The notes beneath the pieces were generated by a model that ran no database searches, was not told the origin of the DNA, and saw only the letters and a list, made by a program, of their open reading frames with translations. Shown here in pieces: positions 35,822 through 44,514 of a DNA stretch of 64,000 nt (the first letter of the stretch is position 1; the number at the start of each line of letters is the position of its first letter). The DNA lies in the NCBI RefSeq assembly GCF_001632845.1, contig NZ_CP011994.1, forward strand, positions 1,488,001-1,552,000. Direction: 5' to 3'. A program made the position numbers and the translations under genes. This DNA is from Ectothiorhodospira sp. BSL-9 (GTDB lineage: Bacteria > Pseudomonadota > Gammaproteobacteria > Ectothiorhodospirales > Ectothiorhodospiraceae).

Positions 35822-36232
35822 ATGAGTTTTCAAGCGCAGATCATCGAGCGAGACGGAAAGCCGGAATACGCGGTGGTGCCAATCGATCAGTATCGCCGCT
35901 TGCTGGCATTGGCCGAGGGCATGGAAGACGTGCGCGCCGCAGACGAGGCCATGCGTGAATTGGAGGAGGGCCGGGACGAGTTGGTGCCCGCTGAGATTGT
36001 CAGCCGCCTAGTGAACGGTGATGTGCATCCGCTGCGTGTGTGGCGTGAGCATCGTGGGTTGTCCCAGGCGGCGCTGGCCGAGCAGGCGGGAATCGGGAAG
36101 TCCTACCTGTCGCAGATCGAGGCGGGCAAGAGGATAGGGTCGGCGAAGGTCTTACGGGCGCTGGCCCGTGCCTTGGTGGTGGATGTGGAGGACCTGTTGC
36201 CTTCTGCGACTTCCGGCGAAGGTGAGATGTAG
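35822..36232 (+). CDS. HTH (XRE-type) antitoxin of the interrupted toxin operon
   Basis: 136-residue antitoxin. The N-terminal part (YAVVPIDQYRRLLALAEGMEDV) resembles toxin-neutralising segments of Phd/YefM-like antitoxins. The C-terminal half is a HTH_3 domain (LRVWREHRGLSQAALAEQAGIGKSYLSQIEAGKR). It would bind the toxin and repress the operon. It overlaps the toxin stop by four bases. Because the toxin gene is split by an IS, the antitoxin is now an orphan whose expression must come from within or through the element. Confidence 0.85.
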   Translation: MSFQAQIIERDGKPEYAVVPIDQYRRLLALAEGMEDVRAADEAMRELEEGRDELVPAEIVSRLVNGDVHPLRVWREHRGLSQAALAEQAGIGKSYLSQIEAGKRIGSAKVLRALARALVVDVEDLLPSATSGEGEM

Positions 36233-36317
36233 GGGAGCAAGCCTGAGAAAGCAAGTCAGGCAAGCAAGCAAGCAATGGGACATGCACTCCTGACAGCGAG
36301 GGATATTCCGTGCCCAC

Positions 36318-36813
36318 CACTGCTGGTCCAGCGGTATCTGGCGGGAGGCAAGCAGGAAAGCCATGAGCTGGCCAGGTGGCGGAGTTCGCCCAGTGCTACC
36401 GGCAACGGCTGGCCAGCCTGAGCTGGTTCATGAAATGTTTGAATGAGCCCATCGCCCGGCAGGCCAATCAGGAGGACGGCTGCACGGGGCACTTCTGGGA
36501 GGCCCGCTTCAAGTCTCAGGCCCTGCGCACCGAAGCCGCCCTGCTCAGTTGCATGGCCTACGCGGATCTCAACCCGGTGCGGGCCGGGATGGCGGCCACG
36601 CCGGAGACTTCGGAACACACCAGCATCAAGGAACGCATAGCGCCCCGGTTCGACCTGGCCCAGGCAGTGCGCGAGCAGATGAAGCTGGACGCCTTACTGC
36701 GGTTCGATGTGCCGGGAGGGGTAGGGCGCCCGCGGGAGCGGCACTGGGCCGCGAAGGACTGGGAGGTGACACCGCGCCAGCGGGTGGCTCTATCGGCGAT
36801 CGGTCTGGGGTGA
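36318..36813 (+). pseudogene. RAYT (REP-associated tyrosine transposase) fragment
   Basis: About 90% identical to the C-terminal half of the intact gene at 37953, beginning at the VLVQRYLAGG equivalent. The N-terminal half with the HUH motif is missing, and a one-base deletion near 36377 breaks the frame. After DVP the sequence diverges into [16 protein letters not shown], a tail also found at the prsR 3' end. An open frame from 36376 covers most of it, but it cannot encode an active transposase. Confidence 0.8.
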
Positions 36814-36898
36814 GTGCCTGTCCCTTACCCCCGGCAAGTTACCCTGACTTACCCCACTCCTCAGTGGGGCTGATCTGATCGCAGAGCCTTCACCTCAT
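36711..36898. repeat. RAYT/Rpn-module flanking repeat, copy 2
   Basis: Matches 31618-31780: same RAYT tail remnant, GTGAGTGCCTGTCCCTTAC motif, CCCCACTCCTCAGTGGGG hairpin and the 3' end of the next Rpn gene. Confidence 0.8.
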
Positions 36899-37826
36899 CC
36901 AGGGATAGGCCCGTAGTCTCGGCGATCTGCTCGTCGTCAAGCAGGCCCAGCTTGAACAGGTTAATGGCAGCCAGACGCTGGCCTTTCTGTAAGCCGATTT
37001 GCTCGCCCTTCTGCAAGCCGATCACCTCGCCCTTCTGCCGTTCCTTCTCCGCCCAGTTCTGAAGATTTTCCGCCAGCATCGCATTGTCCTCCACCAAACT
37101 GTTGACCTGTTCCAGCGCCTTCTCTGCCTCGGTGCCCAGCCGTCTGAGGTGACGTTTGAGCCAGCGGGTGATCACCTCGTCCAGACGGGCCTTCTCCGGG
37201 TGCGCCCGGATACGTTCTGCCAGGCGCTTCACCGCAGTCTGTAGCGCATCCACATCCTTGGACGCCTTCTCCACCTCGAAAATCCCGCTCAGCGGCGTGT
37301 CCCGCTCCGCCAGTTCTTCCTCGCTGAAGGCCGATTCGTTCACCAGATAGTAGCGCAGGTGGGGCTGATACACTCGCATGAAACCCGGGGGTTCCGGTCG
37401 GATCATCCGATAGATGTCCTCCCGCGCCGTCCACCGCTTCGAGCCGTTGTACAGCACCACCGGGAAGATGGGCGGCATACCCTTGCGCGCCGTTGTGACA
37501 TGGGTCTTGATCAGATGATCGTAGAAGCAGGCCACATAGTGCAACATCCGGATCGGCAGGCGGTGGTCCACCGTGGACTGAAACTCCAGCAGCAGATACA
37601 CGAACACCCGCTGCGTGGTGCCATCCCATTTCACCTCCACCGACCAGACCTTATCCTCGAACTTCTCGCCAAACAGCGGGGTGATGTAGCTCCCGCTGTG
37701 ATCCGTGAGGGTGGCAAAGTCCATCATGGCTGCCACCTCCGGCGGCGCAAAGCCCTCGATGAGCTGGCGGACCAACTCCGGGTAGCTGAACAGTTCCTTG
37801 TAGCCCGTGTCGTGATGGTTGCTCAT
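36861..37826 (-). CDS. Rpn family recombination-promoting nuclease, copy 3
   Basis: 321 residues, very similar to copy 1 through residue ~265 with scattered changes (for example KWDGTTQRVFVYLLLEFQST in the core). The catalytic D and E-x-Q motif are intact. The C-terminal repeat region is shorter and different (GEVIGLQKGEQIGLQKGQ). The ATG at 37826 matches copy 1; an overlapping frame extends far upstream across the RAYT gene but is antisense artefact. It is divergent from the intact RAYT gene with a 126-base shared upstream region. Confidence 0.85.
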   Translation of the reverse strand: MSNHHDTGYKELFSYPELVRQLIEGFAPPEVAAMMDFATLTDHSGSYITPLFGEKFEDKVWSVEVKWDGTTQRVFVYLLLEFQSTVDHRLPIRMLHYVACFYDHLIKTHVTTARKGMPPIFPVVLYNGSKRWTAREDIYRMIRPEPPGFMRVYQPHLRYYLVNESAFSEEELAERDTPLSGIFEVEKASKDVDALQTAVKRLAERIRAHPEKARLDEVITRWLKRHLRRLGTEAEKALEQVNSLVEDNAMLAENLQNWAEKERQKGEVIGLQKGEQIGLQKGQRLAAINLFKLGLLDDEQIAETTGLSLDEVKALRSDQPH

Positions 37827-37952
37827 GCGGCGTTCTGGAGAAGATCGAACCACAGTGTGCCATATTCGCCCCCCGATTGGCCGGTCTATTCCCCTGCGGT
37901 AACCTGTCCACATACCAGCCACGGATCTGGCCGGACACCTCTGGAGGGAAAC

Positions 37953-38906
37953 ATGCCGCGCCCCCGCTGCGAACAGATTTCGCTCGCCGATACGCCCTAC
38001 TACCACATCATCTCGCGTTGCGTGCGGCGCACCTTCCTCTGCGGGCAGGATCACGTCACCGGCAAAAGCTTTGAACACCGGCGGCAGTGGATCGAAGATC
38101 GTATACGGCTGCTGGCCTCCCTGTTCGCCGTGGACATCGCCGCCTATGCGGTCATGTCCAATCACTATCATCTGCTGATCAAGCTGGATCCAGCCCAAGC
38201 CGAGTCCTGGTCCGATGACGACGTGCTGCGGCGCTGGACTTGTCTGTTCAAGGGGCCAGTGCTGGTCCAGCGGTATCTGGCGGGAGGCCAGCAGGAAAGC
38301 TACGAGCTGGCCCAGGTGACGGAATTCGCCCAGTGCTACCGGCAACGGCTGGCCAGCCTGAGCTGGTTCATGAAATGTTTGAATGAGCCCATCGCCCGGC
38401 AGGCCAATCAGGAGGACGGCTGCACGGGGCACTTCTGGGAGGCCCGCTTCAAGTCCCAGGCCCTGTGCACCGAATCCGCCCTGCTCAGTTGCATGGCCTA
38501 CGTGGATCTCAACCCGGTGCGGGCCGGGATGGCGGCCACGCCGGAGACTTCGGAACACACCAGCATCAAGGAACGCATAGCGCCCCGGTTCCACCTGGCC
38601 CAGGCAGTGCGCGAGCAGATGAAGCTGGACGCCTTGCTGCGGTTCGATGTGCCGGTGAAGCCGTTGCTGCCGTTTGAAGGTGCGTTCGCAGACCGGGAGC
38701 AGCCCGGCATCCCGTTTGCGTTCGAGGATTATCTGTCCCTGGTGGACTACACGGGTCGGGCCATCGACCCGAGGAAGAAGGGCGCCATTGCCGGCACCCA
38801 GCCCCCGATACTGCAGCGGCTGGGACTCACCCCGGATCAGTGGCTGGCTCAGAGTACGCAATTTGAGGCTCTGTACCGGCCGCAGCGGCGACGATCAGCG
38901 GCCTGA
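37953..38906 (+). CDS. RAYT (REP-associated tyrosine transposase), intact
   Basis: 317-residue Y1-type transposase related to IS200 TnpA. N-terminal PRPRCEQISLADTPYYHIISR, HUH motif in VMSNHYHLLIK near residue 70, and a catalytic tyrosine candidate in [17 protein letters not shown] near residue 190. A good ribosome site (GGAGGGA) precedes the ATG. RAYTs are single-copy domesticated transposases that mobilise or maintain REP sequences. Here it pairs with a divergent Rpn gene, and a broken copy lies 1.6 kb upstream. Confidence 0.9.
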   Translation: MPRPRCEQISLADTPYYHIISRCVRRTFLCGQDHVTGKSFEHRRQWIEDRIRLLASLFAVDIAAYAVMSNHYHLLIKLDPAQAESWSDDDVLRRWTCLFKGPVLVQRYLAGGQQESYELAQVTEFAQCYRQRLASLSWFMKCLNEPIARQANQEDGCTGHFWEARFKSQALCTESALLSCMAYVDLNPVRAGMAATPETSEHTSIKERIAPRFHLAQAVREQMKLDALLRFDVPVKPLLPFEGAFADREQPGIPFAFEDYLSLVDYTGRAIDPRKKGAIAGTQPPILQRLGLTPDQWLAQSTQFEALYRPQRRRSAA

Positions 38907-39114
38907 AGGTCTCTCCTCCTTTATTGGTTTTCCCGTGCTGCGGTCATATGCCGAGGATGGTCTGCGCCTGCCGTGCGTATGTCGGGAGCGGATATCGGGG
39001 GTAAATCAGCGGCTGACGGTAGTTTCGGGCTCGGGATATGGAGAACTGCGGGAAAGGGGTGTTGGGCCTATCGGTATTACGCGAATAGCCGAGTAAAAGG
39101 ATCAAGAGTGCCTG
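38907..39114. other. RAYT downstream region
   Basis: No gene recognised. It ends with AAAAGGATCAAGAGTGCCTGTCC (from 39095), the motif that also ends Rpn copy 2 at 33692, and marks the right boundary of the RAYT/Rpn module. Confidence 0.5.
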
Positions 39115-39261
39115 TCCTTTGTTGTTGCCAAGACCGGTGACCGAGGTGGTCTGCCCGTCCAGGGCCGCCGCCGTCGCTGTCAGCAGCGCGTTGAAGCGGG
39201 TGCGGTGAATGGATTGACAAGCAACCCCCAAGTTTGCGTGAATCAGGTCCGTGGCATGCAT
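39115..39261 (-). pseudogene. N-terminal fragment of an IS4-family-like transposase
   Basis: Encodes MHATDLIHANLGVACQSIHR and a following ALLTATAAALDGQTTSVTGLGNN, resembling the N-terminal region of IS4/IS10-type transposases (helical segment followed by LTxLGRNL). The remainder is cut off at the CTGTCC motif. The catalytic domain is absent. Confidence 0.45.
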
Positions 39262-39382
39262 CGGTTTGTTTCGTGCTTCTTTTTCGGCTTCGTAACCCTA
39301 AAGAATCACGATCTTGCCGGTGCATGTCCACCCCTGTCTCCTCTTATCCTACTGTTTCACAAGGAATTCTGCCCGCTAAAAC

Positions 39383-39610
39383 GTGGGGATACGCCAGGGT
39401 CTGATGACGACGTGCTGCGCGCTCCCGCACCTGGAAAAGGCTCCACCGCGCCGTTACGCTACCCGTGAACGCACCGAATACGCCTTCGCCGACCTGCGTC
39501 GGTCCCTGGCCCGACGCCTCAACTATGAGGGCTTTGGTATCCGTTGCCCGGATTCGCCCAAACCCCCACAAAATACCCTGATCGCGCGGCTACTGGAACT
39601 CGCAGCGTGA
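39383..39610 (+). CDS. short ORF of unknown origin
   Basis: 75 codons ending RTEYAFADLRRSLARRLNYE...NTLIARLLELAA. The Arg-rich composition and the lack of a ribosome site suggest a gene remnant. I do not recognise it. It lies 37 bases before the flavoprotein gene in a 390-base stretch otherwise without features. Confidence 0.2.
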   Translation: MGIRQGLMTTCCALPHLEKAPPRRYATRERTEYAFADLRRSLARRLNYEGFGIRCPDSPKPPQNTLIARLLELAA

Positions 39611-39647
39611 CGGGATCTCGGAAACTTTAGTGGAGTAACATGTTTTG

Positions 39648-41273
39648 ATGCAGAACCCTATGAATCTTGAAGCCGCTATAGCCCGCTGGAGTGAGCAACT
39701 GGGCCCTGATCGGGTGTTAACCGACCCCAATCTCCTCACTCCCTTTCACTACAGCACCATAGCCGCCAAGCGGCGCATTCCGGCCGTATTGCGACCGAGC
39801 ACGACCGAGGAGATTGTGGCTCTGGTTAAAATTGCCGCTGAGCATTCTACTCCGCTTTACCCGATCAGCACCGGTCACAACTGGGGTTATGGGAGCGCCA
39901 ACCCGGTCGTCAATGACTGTGTGATCGTCGATCTCTCGGACATGACTGCCATCGATGCCAGCAATATCGAACTGGGTATCATCACCGTAGAACCGGGTGT
40001 TACCCAAGGCATGCTGCGGGCATTTCTCGATGAGCGTGGACTACCATTTTTGGTCCCGGTACACGGTGGTGGACCAAGCTGTAGTTTAGTCGGCAACGCC
40101 ATAGAGCGAGGCTATGGTATCACTCCCTATGCAGACCATTTTGCCGCGGTAATGGGCCTTGAGGCTGTCTTGCCAAACGGTGAATGCTACCACTCCGCCC
40201 TTAGCGATCTCGGGGCTCCCAAGGTTGATCGTATCTTCAAATGGGGTATCGGCCCCTATCTCGACGGCGTGTTTACCCAAAGCAATTTCGGCATCGTCAC
40301 CCGCATGAGCATCGCCCTAGCACCTGTACCGGAACGAGTTGAGACCTTTTTCTTTGGGGTGCGCTCCCACGAGGAATTCTCCGAAGCCGTGGCCGCAATT
40401 CGGCAAGTGCTGCGGGCTGTTGGTAACGTTACCGGATCCGTTAATCTCATGAATGCGCGGCGCGTGCTATCAATGATGGAGCAATACCCTGCCGACAAAG
40501 TCGGACCACAAGGCATAGTGCCGACGGAGACCATCGCAGCAATGGCCCGCAGGGCGCGAGTCATGCCATGGACGGGGATTGGTGCCATGTATGGAACCTC
40601 AAAGGTGGTCAAGGCCGCACGCTCGGCCATTCGTCATTCGTTAAAGGGCGTCGCGCGCCGTCTAGTGTTTGTAAGCCCCGCGCGGGTTCAACAGGGACGT
40701 CGCCTATTAGAGTTTTTGCCACGTAACGGCGGGCAGCGACTATGGACCTATGTAAGCACCCTGGATAAAAGCCTCCAACTTATTGCTGGCTCACCTAGCG
40801 AGATTGCTTTACCTTTGGCATATTGGAAATCGGGCGCTAAACCGGCGCCGAGAAGCGGTCAGCAATTTAACCCAGCGGCAGACGGATGTGGGCTGATCTG
40901 GTACACGCCGCTAGTACCCATGAGCCCGCATTGCGTCCTCAAGTACGTTGAGGAGGTAGAACGCGTTTGTGCTGAGCACGGTATCGAGCCATTGATAACT
41001 CTGACCAGTCTATCCGACCGCTGCTTCGACAGCACTGTACCGTTGCTGTTCGATCGGGATGACCCTGAAGCTGCGGAACGCGCCAACGCGTGTTACGCAG
41101 CCCTGTTAAGTTCAGGGCAAGCCTTGGGGTGCGTTCCATATCGCGCAGGAATCAATTCAATGCACCTGTATACAGGCATTGACTCAGCGCATTGGCGGCT
41201 AGTGAAACAGCTTAAAACAGCGATTGACCCAAATAATATCATGGCACCGGGAAGGTACTGCCCACTCGATTGA
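39648..41273 (+). CDS. VAO/p-cresol methylhydroxylase-type FAD oxidoreductase
   Basis: 541-residue flavoprotein. The N-terminal FAD-binding domain (residues about 45-230) has VLRPSTTEEIVALVKIA, PISTGHNWGYGSANP and VEPGVTQGMLRAF; the C-terminal half is the substrate cap typical of the 4-cresol dehydrogenase/vanillyl-alcohol oxidase group and ends NNIMAPGRYCP. Such enzymes oxidise phenolic or other alcohols; the substrate here is unknown. Codon use and GC content are clearly lower than in the flanking core genome, suggesting transfer. Start could also be TTG 39645 or ATG 39660. It lies between transposon remnants, so its partners have been lost or moved. Confidence 0.85.
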   Translation: MQNPMNLEAAIARWSEQLGPDRVLTDPNLLTPFHYSTIAAKRRIPAVLRPSTTEEIVALVKIAAEHSTPLYPISTGHNWGYGSANPVVNDCVIVDLSDMTAIDASNIELGIITVEPGVTQGMLRAFLDERGLPFLVPVHGGGPSCSLVGNAIERGYGITPYADHFAAVMGLEAVLPNGECYHSALSDLGAPKVDRIFKWGIGPYLDGVFTQSNFGIVTRMSIALAPVPERVETFFFGVRSHEEFSEAVAAIRQVLRAVGNVTGSVNLMNARRVLSMMEQYPADKVGPQGIVPTETIAAMARRARVMPWTGIGAMYGTSKVVKAARSAIRHSLKGVARRLVFVSPARVQQGRRLLEFLPRNGGQRLWTYVSTLDKSLQLIAGSPSEIALPLAYWKSGAKPAPRSGQQFNPAADGCGLIWYTPLVPMSPHCVLKYVEEVERVCAEHGIEPLITLTSLSDRCFDSTVPLLFDRDDPEAAERANACYAALLSSGQALGCVPYRAGINSMHLYTGIDSAHWRLVKQLKTAIDPNNIMAPGRYCPLD

Positions 41274-41529
41274 CGTCGCATTGGGAGAGCGATCCTCGGC
41301 ATGCTAACAGCCTGAGTCCGTGGCAAGGTCGTCTGCCGGCCGGAAATTCGCCCCGGGAGCTGACTATTCACCACGCTGGACACAACGGTCTGCGTATTCC
41401 GGAGCAAGGTTGCCACTGATTCCACGGCAAGGCTGCCACCCAGGCAGAGGCGCTGAGTGGACTCATCGAAGTGTCCAGACGCGGGATAACTTACCGGTAG
41501 GCTGGTCCTTTCCATCCGGGGAAGGTTCG

Positions 41530-42044
41530 ATGCCAGCGAAGAGGTTATCCATGCGCGGAAGATCAAAGAAGTCCTACGCCTCAAATGGGAGCGAGGGCTG
41601 AGCAACCGCCAGGTTGCATTGGCCTGCGGTATCAGTCGTCCCACCGTGAGGGAGTATCTTCGGCGTTTTGCCGAGGCGGGTTTGAGTTGGCCATTGCCAG
41701 AGGATCTGGGCGAAAGTCGCCTGGAGCAGTTGTTATTTCCGCCCCCGCCAGACCTGCCAGCCCATGCCCGGGTCGTACCGGACTGGCATCGGGTCAAAGA
41801 GGAGTTGAGGGGCAAGCACGTCACCCTTTTCCTGATCTGGCAGGAGTACCGGGAAGCCCACCCGGAGGGGTATCAGTACAGCTGGTTTTGCGAGAACTAT
41901 CGGGCCTGGCAGGGCAAGCTGGACATGGTGATGCGCCAGGACCACCGGGCTGGAGAGAAGCTGTTTGTGGACTATGCCGGCCAGTCAGCGCCGTCCCGCC
42001 ACCTAAGAACCGTGCGTGTGAAGGTGTCGCCTTTCTTGACATGA
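41530..42044 (+). pseudogene. IS21-family istA fragment
   Basis: MPAKRLSMR at 41530 continues, after a two-base frameshift near 41556, as KIKEVLRLKWERGLSNRQVA, LACGISRPTVREYLRRF and later GEKLFVDYAGQS. This is the HTH plus the beginning of the integrase core of IstA. Homology ends at about 41990; the rest of the transposase and istB are missing. About 250 bases upstream (41274-41529) contain near-repeats of CAAGGYTGCCAC that may be the element's terminal repeats. Confidence 0.8.
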
Positions 42045-42142
42045 GCCGAGGATCCACTAGTTGTGAGCCTCATTGTAAGCCTTTTAAGTTATTGAAAATA
42101 ATATGAAATAATAATTCGGCACGGATAATGCTTTGTTAAGGC

Positions 42143-42159
42143 TGGCAAGCAGTATGACG
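42143..42159 (+). promoter_or_regulatory. possible sigma-54 promoter of the PEP-CTERM gene
   Basis: TGGCAAG-N4-ATGAC resembles the -24/-12 consensus TGGCACG-N4-TTGCW in its first half, but the -12 GC is GA. It lies about 30 bases before the start codon. Considered because PrsR is a sigma-54 activator. Confidence 0.3.
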
Positions 42160-42189
42160 TACCTTTCGTATACCCCGAGGAGATCAGTG

Positions 42190-43029
42190 ATGAAAAACTT
42201 GAAATGTGGCCTAGTCGTTGCCGCCTTAGCCGGTGCGCTAGCCCTCCCGATCAATGCGAGCGCTAGCTTTTTATCTTATACCCTTAACCCTTACGGCGAC
42301 GGCAACTCAGACAATGAGGTGGCCGTGGGCGAATGGTTGGATTTTACGGGCGCCCTTTATGCTGAGAACACGTTCACAGGCGCCACTACTTTTGACGTCA
42401 CCCAATATGGGTACGCAGATATAATCGGCCGCGATGGGGGCAATCTCACAATATTTAACGAAGACAACGCCAACCTTTTCGGGCGATATCGGGCATCAGG
42501 CTCGGGCGATACTGACACAGGGAGTGTCTCAATAAACGATGGTTTCATCGAGCTATATTCCGGTGGGTTTGGAGGTACGCTAATCGCGAGTTTTGATGTT
42601 TTTGGTGGTGGAACGCAAGCACTTGATCTTTCCGGTGCGCCTGATGGTGCCGCTGGACTAAATGCAATAGCGACATTCTTTGAACCGGGATTTTTCTTTC
42701 GCGACAACGACGGTACAGACCTAGCGGATTTGATTCTCGCAGAGGAGTTCGTGTTCGGGTTTTCCACCAGCGATGTTTCTCAAACGACCAGTCTAACCGC
42801 AATCGCGACTCAGCGAGACATACTTGAACTTGCTTTTCCCACTGAGTTTGGCGGATTCGCTACTGGAAACGATGAAGACGATCAAGGCCGCTTAACCAAT
42901 CTGTACGCCGGAGCATCGGGCCAGGTTCGTCTCGCCCAAGAGGTGCCTGAGCCGGCCTCCTTGGCCTTGGCCGGGATAGGCTTACTGGCACTCGGTGCCG
43001 CGATGCGCAGACGCAAAAGTTCCATCTAA
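42190..43029 (+). CDS. PEP-CTERM sorting domain protein
   Basis: 279-residue secreted protein. It has an N-terminal signal peptide (LVVAALAGALALPINASA), a Gly/Asp/Asn/Phe-rich beta-type body and the C-terminal exosortase signal: EVPEPASLALAGIGLLALGAA then RRRKSS (VPEP box, hydrophobic helix, basic end). Exosortase should cleave at the signal and pass the protein to the extracellular matrix. The ATG at 42190 is preceded by GAGGAG. GC content is lower than in the core genome. It is a single gene with its own terminator. Confidence 0.93.
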   Translation: MKNLKCGLVVAALAGALALPINASASFLSYTLNPYGDGNSDNEVAVGEWLDFTGALYAENTFTGATTFDVTQYGYADIIGRDGGNLTIFNEDNANLFGRYRASGSGDTDTGSVSINDGFIELYSGGFGGTLIASFDVFGGGTQALDLSGAPDGAAGLNAIATFFEPGFFFRDNDGTDLADLILAEEFVFGFSTSDVSQTTSLTAIATQRDILELAFPTEFGGFATGNDEDDQGRLTNLYAGASGQVRLAQEVPEPASLALAGIGLLALGAAMRRRKSSI

Positions 43030-43360
43030 GGTGAGTTAACCGATGGCCCAACAAGCCGGCCTTAAGGTCGGCTTGTTCTTTACGTGCGCCAGGCATGGCG
43101 CGCAGCGCCTGACTGGCGCTGTTCCCGAGGGTGGTGCCTCGGGATGACTTGGTGGTGAAAGTCACATGCACGCCCGGCAAGGGGAAGTGCTAGCCCTGCC
43201 CTTTACCCATAAGTCGCGCAGACCAATTGCTTTTGCCGACCATGATCATGCGATTCCATCCCGCAAGGCATAGGCAGAGCTTATGCCGGTGAGCTTGATG
43301 TAGCCATGCCAGATCAGTTGGTGGTACCTGTCCGGTAGCCCCCGTATTTCATAGCCCGCC
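43030..43360. other. region after PEP-CTERM gene
   Basis: Beyond the terminator at 43050 there is no recognisable gene; several short dyads (CGAGGGTGGTGCCTCGGG) are present. It ends at the left end of the IS701-like element. Confidence 0.5.
43050..43082 (+). terminator. terminator of the PEP-CTERM gene
   Basis: Stem AACAAGCCG (43050-43058) with CGGCTTGTT (43069-43077), followed by CTTTA. Confidence 0.8.
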
Positions 43361-44514
43361 CTAGTACTACAGCCGTAACTGGCAGCGGTGATCATTCATC
43401 AGGCGACAGCCAGGCCATCTGCTGCCGACAGTGGCACTGCCAAGCCCGATATTGATGTCGTCGTCGCCAATCTGACCAATGAAGTACGTGCGACAACTTG
43501 TGCTGCCCATGCCAAATCCATTTCCCTATAAGCCGTTTGAGTTCGGGGAGTGTCCATTAAATCCTGTCGGCAGCGTTTTTTTTGCTGGTGGGTCGCCTGC
43601 CTAATCGCCACCAGCAGAGAATGCGCCAGCAGTGACAAGGTGATATGACGATACCAGCTCCCCCAGCGTCTCACCTCGTACTCATCCAAGCCGCACTCGC
43701 TCTTGGCCGTCTGAAAACCCTGCTCGATTTTCCAGTGCTGACCTGCGAGCCACACCAGTGTCTCGATAGACGCCCAGTCCTTAGGAGCATGGACCACGTA
43801 ATAGGCCAATTCACCCGGTTTCGAGAGGCTTCGCCGGATCAGAAGATAGGTACGCGTCCGGTAGGGCACGTATCCCCTGGTCCAGCACACGCTCCAGCAT
43901 CCTGCGAGCAAGCTCCGGCTTGCTGGCAAAGTCGACATCATCGGGGATCCCAGCACGCCGACAACGTTCTCGATCCTGTGTCCAGGACTTGGGCAAGTAG
44001 AGGGCGCGATCCAGAAAAGCATGCCCTGCCGGACTGGCGTAGAGGAGAAAGACCCCGATCTGACTGTTCTCGATACGACCGGCGGTGCCACTATACTGAC
44101 GTTGCACACCAGCAGAATGCTGCCCTTTCTTGATGAAGCCGGTCTCGTCCAGGACCAGAACACCTTCAGGGGAGCCCAGTGTATCGATGACCCACTGGCG
44201 GAGGACATCACGCGCCGCATCCGCATCCCAGCGGGCACGATCCAACAGATACTGCACCCCATCTGGGGATTTGTCTCCGAGCCATTCGGCGAGGTGCCAG
44301 CCATTTTTTCGTTCGCAATGACTGAGCAAGCCCTGAACATAAAATAGTGCACGATCGCGCGTTTCCGAGCGGGGAAAGAGCGGACCTAAACGCTCCGCCA
44401 GGCCATTGAACAATGCTGAGACAGAAAGATCCTGTGGTTGCATTCTTCACCTTGTGATCGCTAAAAAATCAATCACATACAGTATAGCTCACCCAATTAC
44501 GGCTGTAGTGCTAG
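43361..44514. mobile_element. IS701-like element, internally deleted
   Basis: Ends in TACTACAGCCGTAA / CACTACAGCCGTAA inverted repeats, flanked on both sides by CTAG, a probable 4-bp target duplication (43361-43364 and 44511-44514). The body of about 1.15 kb carries only part of a transposase gene. It was inserted into an older IS3-type remnant (44515-44680). Confidence 0.75.
43399..44443 (-). pseudogene. IS701-family transposase, deleted and frameshifted
   Basis: The 5' part (frame ending near 43811) has [40 protein letters not shown] (first catalytic Asp) and ending at [10 protein letters not shown]. It then jumps in another frame to [20 protein letters not shown] and EQGFQTAKSECGLDEYEVRRW. 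The central part with the second catalytic Asp is missing. It cannot be active. Confidence 0.85.

Larger units (their letters stand above)
33775..35825 (+). pseudogene. RelE-type toxin gene interrupted by IS200/IS605 element
   Basis: The 5' part (33775-33914) encodes MLEVVYKKAAVKGLAKMPKP and continues to GDWKPL. The 3' part (35708-35825) encodes GSPYCRLRVGQYRAIC and the end VIDIGPRGGIYK. Joining them restores exactly 86 codons (258 bases) with no frame change, giving an 85-residue RelE/ParE-fold mRNA interferase with the typical WKPLTGSPYCRLRVGQYR core. The element between them (33915-35707) splits the gene. As it stands the toxin is inactive. The antitoxin ATG overlaps its stop codon, as expected for a HigBA-like toxin-first operon. 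Confidence 0.88.

Noticed and set aside
35373-35825. 150-codon ORF joining the tnpB 3' region to the toxin end
   Set aside because: Its first two thirds are an off-frame reading of tnpB; only the toxin-derived 3' part is real sequence of that gene.
36861-38861. 666-codon minus-strand ORF apparently fusing an Rpn protein to a long N-terminal extension
   Set aside because: The extension is antisense to the intact RAYT gene; copy 1 shows the real Rpn start at MSNHHDTGYKE.
42050-42061. GGATCCACTAGT, matching a cloning-vector polylinker
   Set aside because: Only 12 bases match and flanking bases do not continue the vector sequence; most likely chance.
43083-43300. Dyad-rich DNA possibly from a group II intron or other structured RNA
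   Set aside because: No reverse transcriptase, domain V or boundary motif could be recognised.
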